From assembly GCF_036924715.1 (NCBI RefSeq), contig NZ_JAZHSB010000001.1, positions 4,951,001-5,015,000 on the forward strand: DNA of 64,000 nucleotides. The letters run 5' to 3'. Under the pieces are notes generated by a model. The model saw only the letters and a list, made by a program, of their open reading frames with translations, was not told the DNA's origin and ran no database searches. The stretch comes from Bradyrhizobium sp. AZCC 1721 (GTDB lineage Bacteria; Pseudomonadota; Alphaproteobacteria; Rhizobiales; Xanthobacteraceae). The position numbers were made by a program, and so were the translations under genes. Below, piece by piece: positions 46,044 through 55,902 of this stretch (its first letter is position 1; every line of letters begins with the position of its first letter).

Positions 46044-46499
46044 GTGAATGCCCACTTGCGTCCCGACGCGCCCCCGCGTCTGGAGGATTTTCCGTACCGA
46101 TTGTCGGACAACGTAAGATTTGCCGACCTCGACCCCAACCAGCACGTCAACAACGCAGTCTACGCGACCTATTTCGAAACCGGCCGCGTCACGCTGATGA
46201 AGGACCGCAGCTACGGGCTGATGCCGGACGGCGTCACCTGGATCATGGTCCGGCTCGACATGCATTTCCGCGCTGAATTGCGCTGGCCTGGCACGATCGA
46301 AATGGGACTGGGCGTCGTCAAGTTCGGCCGAACTTCGGTCACCTTCGATCAGGTGGTTTTCTCCGAAGGCAAATGCGTTGCATCGGCGCAATCGGTTTCG
46401 GTGCTGCTTGACGAAGCTACGCGCAAGCCAACGCCATTGACGCCGGAGATCCTGGCCAATTTTGAGCGCTGGATTCGCCGCGGAGCAAGACCGGCATGA
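46044..46499 (+). CDS. acyl-CoA thioesterase (4HBT hotdog family)
   Basis: 151 residues from the GTG at 46044 with GGAG upstream. Hotdog-fold signature RFADLDPNQHVNNAVYATYFETGRV, the YbgC/4-hydroxybenzoyl-CoA thioesterase pattern with the catalytic Asp in DPNQHVNN, then VRLDMHFRAELRWPGTIEMGLGV. Acyl chain specificity not predictable. Monocistronic. Confidence 0.85.
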   Translation: MNAHLRPDAPPRLEDFPYRLSDNVRFADLDPNQHVNNAVYATYFETGRVTLMKDRSYGLMPDGVTWIMVRLDMHFRAELRWPGTIEMGLGVVKFGRTSVTFDQVVFSEGKCVASAQSVSVLLDEATRKPTPLTPEILANFERWIRRGARPA

Positions 46500-46524
46500 T
46501 GCGCGCGGTGACGTCTTCCAGAGT

Positions 46525-46845
46525 TCAGGCCTGCCGTTCCGGCGTCGACACCACGAGGCCGTCGAGGTCGTCGCTCACCTTGATCTGACACGACAGGCGC
46601 GAGTTCGGCCGCACGTCGAAGCCGAAATCCAGCATGTCTTCTTCCATCGGAGTCGGCGCGCCGACCTTCTCGCGCCAGGCCTCGTCGACATAGACGTGAC
46701 AAGTTGCGCAGGCGCAGGCTCCGCCGCATTCGGCTTCAATGCCTGGAATGGCGTTGCGGATCGCGGCTTCCATCACGGTCGCGCCGTTCTCGACTTCAAT
46801 GGTTCGTTTTTCGCCCGTGTGGTCGATAAAGTGGATTTTGGCCAT
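46525..46845 (-). CDS. 2Fe-2S ferredoxin (adrenodoxin type)
   Basis: 106 residues. Cluster ligands are the Cys in [16 protein letters not shown] and the later Cys in [15 protein letters not shown], the four-Cys pattern of vertebrate-like [2Fe-2S] ferredoxins. These serve iron-sulfur cluster assembly and some P450 systems. No isc genes adjoin. The ferredoxin reductase at 44858-45886 is a likely electron partner. Confidence 0.92.
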   Translation of the reverse strand: MAKIHFIDHTGEKRTIEVENGATVMEAAIRNAIPGIEAECGGACACATCHVYVDEAWREKVGAPTPMEEDMLDFGFDVRPNSRLSCQIKVSDDLDGLVVSTPERQA

Positions 46846-46980
46846 GATCGCTCGTGCTGCCGGATAGGTAAGGAGTCCCGGCAGTCCTATAACGGGTCGA
46901 TCCGCGCAGCGCCAGCGGTCGGGAAGAAAACCTGAGGCAGCATTTTACCGGGATTTTGGCCGATCCGGACCGCTTTCCGA

Positions 46981-47358
46981 TCAGGAACGATGCAGAACCG
47001 CTTCGATCGCTGCCCGCGCCTGCGCAACGGCCTCGTCCAGTTCGGCGAGCGGCGCTGATGCATTGGAGCCACCAGCGATTGCCGCCTCCAGCCGGGCTGC
47101 AGCGTCGGCGACCGCAAAAGCGCCGATCGCACGGGCCGAGCCCTTGAGCGTGTGCGCCAGCGTCCCGGCATCCGCAGGCATGGCGGCGAGCCTGTGCACC
47201 AGTCTTGCCGATTGGGCCGAGAACATCGTCAATACCTCCCGCTCGAGGCCAGCATCGCTGAGCGTCATGCGGTCGAGATGTTCGAAATCAATCGGCCCGT
47301 CGCCGGGAACCAGCGGTGGCGATGGCATCCATTCTACCCGTTCGAGATGAAGCGGCAT
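46981..47358 (-). CDS. Hpt domain phosphotransfer protein
   Basis: 125 residues, all helical, with the phosphorylatable His in TLAHTLKGSARAIGAF. The sequence before it (DRMTLSDAGLEREVLTMFSAQSARLV) is the typical first half of an Hpt bundle. It lacks a fused kinase, so it acts as a free phosphotransfer intermediate. Candidate partners are hybrid kinases such as the one at 2744-4339. The start is the ATG at 47358; an ATG at codon 11 is possible. Confidence 0.8.
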   Translation of the reverse strand: MPLHLERVEWMPSPPLVPGDGPIDFEHLDRMTLSDAGLEREVLTMFSAQSARLVHRLAAMPADAGTLAHTLKGSARAIGAFAVADAAARLEAAIAGGSNASAPLAELDEAVAQARAAIEAVLHRS

Positions 47359-47743
47359 GGCAAGGTCCGGATCGCCCTGCCGCGTGATTCCCGGAGGGCA
47401 TTTTGGTCAGCCAATCACGACAGCAGTTAACGGAACGTTCTCGGAATGCGCCGCAACTTTGCCTTGCTTTTGTCGACAATCCGCCTTGATTCCAGATTCG
47501 GTTCCAAAAAATTGTGTATCCTTAGGGCCTTAAGGAACAAAGCTGTTAACGATGATTAAGAATGTCTTAATCACGGCCATTTCATTCGTATCGCTCAACC
47601 AATAGGATGTTCGCGGATGAGCGGACAAGCTGCCGGCGGGCATGCTTGCGGTCCGCGGGGGATTATGAATCCGGCTTCGAGCTTGCGGGGGCATTTTTGC
47701 CAGAGCGGCCGGATGCGTAAGTTTAAGAGGGCTCGGACTGCAC
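47359..47743. other. intergenic region upstream of the giant gene
   Basis: A 385-base divergent spacer, AT-rich from about 47500 to 47580. It contains the CtrA-type palindrome at 47554-47572, a second TTAA pair (47546-47559, N6) and GATTC motifs near 47487 and 47497. No gene is supported; a minus-strand frame here has no signals. Confidence 0.5.
47554..47572. promoter_or_regulatory. CtrA-type palindrome upstream of the giant gene
   Basis: GATTAAGA-ATG-TCTTAATC is a perfect 8-bp inverted repeat that also reads TTAA-N7-TTAA in the middle, matching the CtrA consensus spacing. It lies about 170 bases before the ATG at 47744. Regulation by CtrA is inference. Confidence 0.6.
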
Positions 47744-50700
47744 ATGGCGAACAATCCCAAGAAGGTCAAAGATCCCACTGAAGTCGCGCTCTCCGCCATT
47801 CAGGAAGCGCTCAACATCAGCGATACGACCGTCGACCCCAGCCGAAATTCGATCGGCGGCGAACTCACGCAGCCGATCATGCCCACCGCCGCGCCGCCCT
47901 ATTCAGAAACGCAGTTCGACACGCGTGCAGGCGCCGAGCGGCCGGCGTTTGATTCGATCGAAGAGCCGCGCGGCCCCCGCCGCGCCGCCAACGACGATCG
48001 CGAAACCATCGGACAGATTCTGCAGGCGATCCAGAAGAACCATCCTGCCCGCAGCGTCTACACGCTTGCCACCGTGTTTGGCGGCGTCTGGGTGCTCGGT
48101 TGCGCCCTGCTAACCGCCAGCTTCCTGCCCTCGCTGCAGGCGGCGATCGGACAGAGCGGCGGCGTGCTGGTGCTCGCCGGGCTTGCGGCGTTGTTCTTTG
48201 CGCCGGTGCTCTTGTTCTACTTCCTCGCCAGCCTTGCCTGGCGCGGCCAGGAAATGCGGATGATCGCGCAGTCGATGGCGCAGGTCGCGATCCGCTTCTC
48301 CGAGCCCGAGGGGGCCGCCGCCGATTCGATGGTGACTGTCGGTCAGGCAATCCGCCGTGAAGTCGCAGCGATGGGCGACGGCGTCGAGCGCGCGATCGCG
48401 CGCGCCGGCGAGCTGGAAACGCTGGTCGCCAATGAAGTCGCAGCGCTGGAGCGCGCCTATAGCGACAACGAAGTTCGCATTCGCGCGCTACTGCAGGACA
48501 TCGCCCATCAGCGCGACAATCTGGTCGGCCAGGCCGAGCAGGTTCGCAGCGCCATCTCCGGCGTCCAGATCGACTTGCGCCACGACATCGCGCTGATCTC
48601 GGACGCGATCGCCTCACGCGTCGACGAGGTCGCAAAAAGCATCACCGGCGCACTGGAAGAGCGCGGCCAGCACATCACGAGCGCCTTGAGCCATGCCGGC
48701 GACAACATGATCCTCGCGCTCGGGGAGCGCGGCGGCGACCTGCTTGATCGTCTGGAAGAAGCCAGCGCCGAGACCACGCGTGCCGTGCTTGACGCTTCCG
48801 AGCGGCTGACCACCAGCCTCAACTTCAAGACCGGGCACGTCCATGACGAGTTCGTCGATCTGGCCGATCGCGTCCATGAGATGCTGAACGAGCGCCTCGA
48901 TCGCATCACCAGCGAATTCGAGCAGCGCTCCTCGACCATCGTCGACGGCATCTCGGACCGCACCGAGCAGGTCCACGACTCCCTGAAGAATTCGTCCGAC
49001 TCGCTCTTGCTCGAACTCGAGTTGCGCTCAGGTGATCTCGTCAGCAAGATCGACGACGCCGGCAACCGCCTCGCGAGCCGCATTCTCACCTCCGGCGACA
49101 AGGCCAGTGACGCGCTGGACGTGACCGTGAACACGCTGGTTGCCAAGGTGATCAGCCAGACCGAGAACGCGCACGACAGCCTCGCCCTGCAGATGAACGC
49201 TTTCGACGAGCTGGTGAAGAACCAGGGCTCGGAACTTTCGGAAAAGTTCGCCCGCGACAGCGGCACGCTGGGCGCGCTGATTACGCGGCACATCTCCGAA
49301 TTCGACCGCACCGTCAAAACCTTTGGCGGCGAGATCGTTGAGCGTATGGGCCAGCGGACCCAGGAGATATCAGACAACCTGAAGAATTACGTCGACACTT
49401 TCGACACCCGCCTGGTCTCGAACAGCGGCGAGATCACCGCTTCGCTCGATCAGCGGCTGCTGCAGTTCGAAACCCAGCTCGGCACCCGGGTCAACAGTCT
49501 CGACGCTTCGCTCGACAACAAGATCAAGTCGTTCGACGAGACCATCGACGGTCGCCTGAAATCGCTGGAAACCACTTTCGACACCCGCGCCAAATCCGTC
49601 ACCGAAACCATCGACGGCCGCCTCGGCACGCTGGCAACCTCGTTGACCGATGGCGCGGCGCAGGCGATCCAATCGATCGACCAGCGGCTCACCCTGCTCA
49701 CCTCCTCGCTGACCGAGGGCACTGCACAGGCGATTGCCGCGGTCGACCATCGCATTGCCAACGTCACCGAGACCATCGACTGTCGCAGCGCCCATTTGAC
49801 CGACATCATCCAGGCGCGATTCCAGGAAATTCATCAGGGCATCGAAACCCGCGTCGGCGACATTGCCAACGGCGTCGAGACCAGGGTCGGCGGCATCGCC
49901 AGCGACATCGACACCCGCGTGGCGCAATTTGAGGATCTGCTCGGTTCGCGCATCGAGGCTGTGGCCGGCCGGATCGAAAGCAGCGGCCGCCAGGCCAGCG
50001 AAGATCTGATGTCGCGCGCCGAAATGCTTTCCTCCGGCATCAAGTCGCATGTCGAGGACGCCGAACGTTCTCTGACCAACCTCGTGGTCAATACCTCCGA
50101 GACCATCCAGACCGGTGCACGCAGTGCGCAGCAGGCGCTGCTGACGGTTTCCTCCGATGTCGGCGCGCAGCTCAAGCTGACCTCGGCCGAGGTCGAGGCC
50201 GCCCTCACCGCGGTCGGCACCGGCGCGGCCACTTCGATCCTGGCCAGCGCCAAAGATGCCCAGACCACGCTGGTGTCCGCGTCCTCCGAGGCTGCCGCCC
50301 AGATCAAATCTCTTGCCGCCGACGTCGAACGCACCCTCTCGGCCGCAGGCGACGCCACCGCCGCATCGGTTCTCGCGCGGCGCGCGCGAGGCGCAGACCA
50401 CGCTGGTGACCGCGTCCGCCGACGCCGCAAGCCACGTCAAGTCGCTCGCCATCGACGTCGAGCGCTCGCTGTCGGTCGCCGGGACGGCAACCGCCGAAGC
50501 CGTTACCGCAGGTGCCCGTGAAGCACAGAGCACGTTGGTCGCCGCCTCTACCGAGGCCGCCAATCAGGTCAAGTCGCTTGCAGCCGACGTCGAGCGTTCG
50601 CTGTCGGTCGCCGGCACGGCAACCGCCGAGGCCGTCACCGCGGGAGCCCGCGAGGCGCAGAGCACGCTCGTTGCCGCCTCCAACGAGGCCGCCAATCAGG

Positions 50701-53144
50701 TCAAGTCGCTTGCGGCCGACGTACAGCGTTCGCTCTCGATCGCCGGGACGGCGACCGCCGAGGCGATCACGGCAGGCGCCCGCGCGGCTCAGAATACCCT
50801 GATGAACGCGTCCGCCGACGCATCGACCCAGGTCAAGGCGCTCGCCGCCGACATGGAGCGTTCGCTCTCGATGGCCGGCAATGCCACCGCTGAATCGATC
50901 ACGTCGGGCGCACGCGAAGCCCAGAACGCGTTGATCACGGCATCGACGGAAGCCGCCAACCACGTCAAGTCGCTGGCGATCGACGTCGAACGCACGCTGA
51001 CTTCCGTCGGCACCGACACTGCGGCCTCCATCCTCGGCACCGCGCGCGAGGCCCAGAACTCGTTCTCTGCGACCTCTGCCGAGGCAGCTAACCAGATCAA
51101 GGCGATCGCCGCCGACATGGAGCGTTCGCTCGGCGTCGTCACCGCCAGCACGACCGATACCATCCAGACCACCGCGCAGAACGCGCAGAGCGTGCTGGTT
51201 GCCGCAACGAACGAGGTCAGCTCCAAGGTCAAATCGACCTCGGCCGATATCGAACGTTCGGTACTCGCCGCGAGCAGCAATTTCGGCTCGACGATGACCG
51301 GCAAGACCGACGAAATCGTCACCTACGTCCAGCAGCAGACCGACCGTCTGGCGCAGATCGTCGACAGCCGCCGCGGTTCGTTGGTCGAGGCGCTCAGCGC
51401 CAGGACCACGCAACTGACGACAGACATCGACCGTGTCACCGGCGACGCCCTGAAATCGATCGAAACACGCGGTCAAGCGTTCTCGCAATCGATGTCGACC
51501 CACGGTTCGGAAGTCGCGCGCACGATTACCACCGCAGGCGATCTCGCCACCGGCGCGGTAGCCAAGTCGCTGAAGGACCTCGAACAGGCGTCGCGCTCGG
51601 CCATCGACCAGTCGCGCCAAGTATCGATCGCCGCCGTCACCGAAATGCAGGAGACCAGCAAGATCCTGCGTACCGACACGGTGGCGCTGTTCGAGCGGCT
51701 GCGTGAAGGCAACATCCTGCTGCAGGAAGTGCTCACCGGCGCCCACGACAATCTCAACTCGCTGGAACGCGCGCTGGTGACCCGCGTGGCCGACTTCGTA
51801 TCCGCGATGAACGATGTCACCGCGCGCAACGGCGTCGCGACCCAAACGCTGGAAGACCAGTTGACCGTGTTCAACTCCAAGACGACGAAGGCGCTGGAGG
51901 ATCTCGGCGCGCTGTCGAGCGAGTTCGAGAAACACGGCAAGGAACTGGTCGAAGCAGCCGGCGTGGTCGAACAGGCCAACCGCTCCACCTCGACGTCGGT
52001 CGCTGACCGCAAGTCGCAGCTCGAATCGCTGGTGACCACCATCGACCTGCGGACAACCGACCTCGACCAGCGGCTGTCGCGCTTCACCGGCCTGCTCGAC
52101 GAATCGCTTGCGGCGGCGGAAGAACGCGCGCGCGATATCGCGCGTGTCGTGGCGGAAACCGCCGGCGCAGGATCGGCCGCGATTAGCCGCCAGTTCGAAG
52201 CCGTGCGCGCTGCGGCCGAAAACGAGCGGCAGCAGACCCTCGACGCCATGAATGATCTGTACCAGCAGAGCACGCACGAAACCGATGCGATGTTCAAGCA
52301 GTCGACCGAGAAGTTCGCTGCGATGGTACAGTCCATGAAGCAGATGGCCGCCGAAATGCATCAGGAGCTCGAGGCGACGCGCAACGAGCTGCGCCGCGGC
52401 GTGCTCGAGATGCCGCAGGAAGCGGCCGACAACACCGCGCAGATGCGCAAGGTGATCGTCGACCAGATCGAGGCGCTTGCGGAGCTCAACCGTATTGTCG
52501 CGCATCATGGCCGCGGTCTCGACGTCGTGACTTCCGGCCGCGCCAGCGTGCAACGCCAGGAAGAGCCCGTGATGGCAGCGGCCGCCGGCGGCCGCAACGA
52601 AGTGCGGATGCGCGACGCCGGCAGCGCATCGACGCTACCGCCGCCGGATCTCGGCATGCCCGCCCCGCGCCGCGCCGAAGCCCCGCCGGTCAGTCCGGTG
52701 AGCCAGGATGCCGGACGCGGCGATGGATGGCTGTCCGACCTGCTCCACCGCACCGACGCAGGTACAGGACGTGAGGCTCCCCGTGGCCGCCCGCCGCAAA
52801 CCCCGGTCAATCCGCTGGAGTCGCTGTCGCTCGACATCGGCCGGCTGATGGATCGCAACCTCGCCGCCGAAATGTGGGATCGCTACCAGCGCGGCGAGAG
52901 CAAGGCGTTCAGCAAGCGCCTCTACACGCCGGCCGGCCAGAAGGCGTTCGATGAAGTCGCCCGCAAATATCGCGCCGACCGCAGCTTCAAGCAGACGGTC
53001 GATCGCTATATCGCCGAGTTCGAACGGCTCTTGGACGAAGTTGCACGCGAGGATCGCGGGCCGCAGGCGCTGCGCGGCCACCTCACCTCGGAGACCGGGC
53101 TGGTCTACACCCTGCTCGCTCACGCAGCGGGACGGCTGGGGTAA
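47744..53144 (+). pseudogene. giant helical membrane-anchored protein (growth pole ring-like), frameshifted
   Basis: About 1799 residues when read across one frameshift. Residues 1-95 are disordered; two membrane helices follow (YTLATVFGGVWVLGCALL and VLVLAGLAALFFAPVLLFYFL). The rest is almost entirely helical, of apolipoprotein-like type (EETIDGRLKSLETTFDTRAK-like segments), with nine or so 44-residue repeats (about 800-1200) such as GAREAQSTLVAASTEAANQV. The C-terminus is a folded domain (NLAAEMWDRYQRGESKAFSKRLYTPAGQKAFDEVARKY). Size, layout and polar-growing relatives suggest the growth pole ring protein of Agrobacterium. In this sequence an extra base near 50376-50383, within repeat 3, splits it into 47744-50521 and 50256-53144. 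Confidence 0.7.
50085..51270 (+). repeat. 44-residue tandem repeats within the giant gene
   Basis: Units of 132 bases. Aligned copies of the GTATAEAVTAG segment start near 50478, 50610 and 50742, about 132 apart, with very similar DNA. Less conserved copies extend both ways to about nine in total. The last copies drift in sequence (ASTTDTIQTT). Confidence 0.7.
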
Positions 53145-53167
53145 GGCTCAGACCATTCTAGAACGCG

Positions 53168-53199
53168 AAACGGAGGCAGTGATGCCTCCGTTTTTCTTT
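53168..53199 (+). terminator. rho-independent terminator of the giant gene
   Basis: Perfect 11-bp stem AAACGGAGGCA / TGCCTCCGTTT with a 4-base loop, then TTCTTTTC. Confidence 0.9.
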
Positions 53200-53338
53200 T
53201 CAGCACGGATGAAGGGTACGACCGACGGCCTCGCAAGCTTGCAGTGCGACCGACCGATCGACACCCTCGCTACTCCCCACCTTGCAGCACGTCTCGGCTC
53301 TGGATATATATCTGGAAATATCTAAATGGAGTGCCGCT

Positions 53339-53641
53339 TTGGCCAATACCGCACAGAAGAGAGCCATACGGAACTATCGGACCCGGCTGGTCAAGCGCGG
53401 CATGGCGCGATTTGAGGTTCTCGGCCTCGACGCCGACCGCGACCTGATCAGATCCCTGGCCAGACGCCTGGCGGAGAACGATTCCGACGCCGCACGGATT
53501 CGGGCGGCTGTAACCCAGACCGTGGCAGGCGAACCTCCAAGGAAAGGTGGCATCCTCGCCGCATTGCGCCGCTCGCCGCTGGTCGGGGCCGACCTCAATC
53601 TCGCCCGTACGCGCGAAACCGGCCGCAAGGTCGTCTTGTGA
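53339..53641 (+). CDS. antitoxin partner of the PIN-domain toxin
   Basis: 100 residues from a TTG at 53339 with GGAG 9 bases upstream; an ATG at 53282 in the same frame is less well placed. Basic N-terminus KRAIRNYRTRLVKRGMARFEVLGLDADRDLIRSLARRLAEND, suited to DNA binding, then a C-terminal tail ending ETGRKVVL that should thread into the toxin. No close named antitoxin family recognised. Its stop overlaps the toxin start (GTGA), as in type II pairs. Confidence 0.7.
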   Translation: MANTAQKRAIRNYRTRLVKRGMARFEVLGLDADRDLIRSLARRLAENDSDAARIRAAVTQTVAGEPPRKGGILAALRRSPLVGADLNLARTRETGRKVVL

Positions 53642-54075
53642 CGCGCTATTTGCTCGACACCAACATCATCAGCAATGTCACGCGACCAAATCCGTCCGCA
53701 TCGCTTCTCACATGGATGTCGGAGCAGGTTGACACCGATCTATTCACCTCCGCGCTCACCGTTGCAGAAATCCGACGTGGGCTGCTGCAAAAGCCCTCCG
53801 GAAAGAAGCGCGCCCTGCTGGAAGCCTGGTTCGCGGGCCCTGAAGGTCCGCTAGCGTTGTTTGCCGGCCGCGTGCTCGCCTTCGATGAGAAAGCAGGCCT
53901 GATCTGGGCGCGGCTTATGGCCGATGGCACGGCCAAAGGGCGGCCACGCAGCGCGCTTGACATGATCGTAGCCGCGATAGCTGAGGCCAACGGCTGCGTC
54001 GTCGTGACCGACAATGAAAAGGATTTTGCCGGATTGAAGTTCATCAATCCGCTTCGGGCCCTGAGAACACGATAA
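53638..54075 (+). CDS. PIN-domain toxin (VapC-like ribonuclease)
   Basis: 145 residues from the GTG at 53638. PIN active-site acids are visible: Asp in YLLDTNIISNV, Glu in TVAEIRRGLLQ, Asp in SALDMIVAAIAEANGCVVVTDNEKDF. VapC-type toxins cut tRNA or rRNA when freed from their antitoxin. GTGA overlap with the upstream antitoxin gene indicates translational coupling. Confidence 0.88.
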   Translation: MTRYLLDTNIISNVTRPNPSASLLTWMSEQVDTDLFTSALTVAEIRRGLLQKPSGKKRALLEAWFAGPEGPLALFAGRVLAFDEKAGLIWARLMADGTAKGRPRSALDMIVAAIAEANGCVVVTDNEKDFAGLKFINPLRALRTR

Positions 54076-54128
54076 ACAGCGCGGTCGCACCCGATCGCTG
54101 CTTGAGCCTCGATAAGCAGACTAGTGGC

Positions 54129-55016
54129 CTACTGCCGCTTCTGCCCGCTCGGTGGCCTCGCCGGTGGCGCCGGTGTCGGCGGCGGCGCCGCCGCCTGGCT
54201 GTTGCTGCTGCTCCCGCCGCCGAAGATCACTCGGGTCGGATTGCGGTCGAAATTGTTCACGGCGCGGCTGATGTCGGAGAGGGTGCGGCGGCCATCGGCC
54301 ATCAGCGCTCCCGACCGCTTGTCGAAATCCTCGGCCAATTCGCGGATCGACTTGACCATGAGATTCAGTTCGCCGCCGGCAGCGCCGCCTGCGATGGTGT
54401 TGAGCCCGAGCATGAGACTGTCGGCTTTGCCTATGACGCCATCGACCTTAAGCATGACGTTGTCGATCTTCTCGGAGTTGCGCGCGAGCGCTGCCGTAAA
54501 GGTCTCGAGGTTTCGCAGCGAGTTCTTCACCGATTCCTGATTATCGGCGACAAGCCGGTTGACGTTCTGCAGCGTGGCGCGGATCGACTCCGTGACATCC
54601 TGCAGCGCGCTTGGGTCGGCGGTCAGCATCGGCACTCCATCCTCATCGAGCGGCACAGCAGGAGCGGTCTCCTCGCCGCCCTTCAGCGAGATCGCCGCGA
54701 CGCCGGTTAGCCCCTGGAATTCGAGACCGACGAGCGTGTCTTTCCGAATCGGCGCGTTGTTCTCGACCATCGCCAGTGCGACTACGCGCCGCGGATTGTC
54801 GAGTTTGACCGAGACAACCTCCCCTATCCTAATACCGTTAAAGTTGACGCTGCCGCCGTTGCGCAACCCGGACGCCGGGCCTTCGAACACGATGCGGATC
54901 GGGCTGCGCTGCTTGGTGGTGTGCAGGCTCTGAAACCACAGCACGAAGCCGAATGCGGCGGCGATCACCGCCAGCGTGAAGGCCCCGATCAGGACGTAAT
55001 TCGCCCGCGTTTCCAT
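54129..55016 (-). CDS. MlaD-like MCE domain protein
   Basis: 295 residues. One N-terminal membrane helix (YVLIGAFTLAVIAAAFGFVLW), a single MCE domain (RIVFEGPASGLRNGGSVNFNGIRIGEVVSV to GVAAISLKGG), a coiled region, then a Pro-rich C-terminus (PPPTPAPPARPPSG). MlaD proteins form periplasmic hexameric rings that carry lipids between membranes with MlaE and MlaF. It is the last gene of mlaE-mlaF-mlaD, 110 bases after mlaF. Confidence 0.88.
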   Translation of the reverse strand: METRANYVLIGAFTLAVIAAAFGFVLWFQSLHTTKQRSPIRIVFEGPASGLRNGGSVNFNGIRIGEVVSVKLDNPRRVVALAMVENNAPIRKDTLVGLEFQGLTGVAAISLKGGEETAPAVPLDEDGVPMLTADPSALQDVTESIRATLQNVNRLVADNQESVKNSLRNLETFTAALARNSEKIDNVMLKVDGVIGKADSLMLGLNTIAGGAAGGELNLMVKSIRELAEDFDKRSGALMADGRRTLSDISRAVNNFDRNPTRVIFGGGSSSNSQAAAPPPTPAPPARPPSGQKRQ

Positions 55017-55125
55017 AATTCAAGGTACTCCGAATCAGATCTATCCAGCGTCGGCGATAGACCCGTCATTTATCTCATGTTTGAGCACGATCTGATCCGA
55101 AAAACCGATCACACTTTTGGGGCCC

Positions 55126-55902
55126 CTAGCCCATCACAGCGCGGGCGCGCTTGCCGTGAAAATATTGCCTCAGCCAGGGATGCTGCGAGGCCTGCATGTC
55201 GGCAATCGATCCTGCAGCAATGATCTTACCGTTCCCTAAAACCGCGATGCGGTCGCAGGCCGTATAAAGGCTGTCGAGATCGTGAGTTACCATGAAAACC
55301 GTCAGGCCCAAAGTACGCTGCAGGGTGCGCACCAGCTCGTCAAAATCCCCGGCGCCGATCGGATCGAGCCCTGAGGTCGGCTCGTCCAGGAACACCAGCT
55401 CGGGGTCGAGCGCCAGCGCGCGCGCCAGCGCCACGCGCTTGATCATGCCGCCCGACAGTTCCGACGGATAGCGATCGGCGACTTCGGGCCGCAGGCCCAC
55501 CATGCCAAGCTTGGCCACCATGATCTCGTCGAGCAGCCGCTGCGAGACGTTGAGATATTCGCGCACCGGAAACTGGATGTTCTGCCGCACGGTAAGAGAA
55601 GAAAACAGCGCGCCTTGCTGAAACAGGATGCCCCAGCGGCGCTCGACGCCGCGGCGTTCGGAGGCGCTCGCCGCATCGAGATCGACGCCGAACACCTCGA
55701 TGCGTCCACTGAGCTTGGGCACGAGGCCGATGATGGTGCGCGTCAGCACCGATTTTCCGGCGCCCGACGGGCCGACAAATCCCAAGATCTCGCCGCGCTT
55801 GACGTCGAGGTTGAGTCCGTCGAGCACCCGCGTCTTGCCGAACTGCACGGTGATGTCGCGGACCCGGATGATGGCGTCGGAGATTTCGTCCGCCATGGTC
55901 AC
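55126..55902 (-). CDS. MlaF-like ABC ATPase
   Basis: 258 residues. Walker A is GPSGAGKS, the signature is LSGGMIKRVALARALALDPELVFLDEPTSGLDPIG with Walker B inside, and the switch His is in FMVTHDLDS. MlaF supplies ATP hydrolysis for the lipid transport complex. Start at 55902 (or ATG 55896); it overlaps the mlaE stop codon at 55899. Followed by mlaD. Confidence 0.9.
   Translation of the reverse strand: MTMADEISDAIIRVRDITVQFGKTRVLDGLNLDVKRGEILGFVGPSGAGKSVLTRTIIGLVPKLSGRIEVFGVDLDAASASERRGVERRWGILFQQGALFSSLTVRQNIQFPVREYLNVSQRLLDEIMVAKLGMVGLRPEVADRYPSELSGGMIKRVALARALALDPELVFLDEPTSGLDPIGAGDFDELVRTLQRTLGLTVFMVTHDLDSLYTACDRIAVLGNGKIIAAGSIADMQASQHPWLRQYFHGKRARAVMG

Noticed and set aside
47530-47799. 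Minus-strand 89-codon frame over the giant gene's promoter
   Set aside because: No ribosome-binding site or recognisable product, and it overlaps the CtrA-type palindrome.
50304-52553. 749-codon antisense frame over the giant gene
   Set aside because: Shadow frame of the GC-rich repeats; Arg/Gly-rich and without domain.
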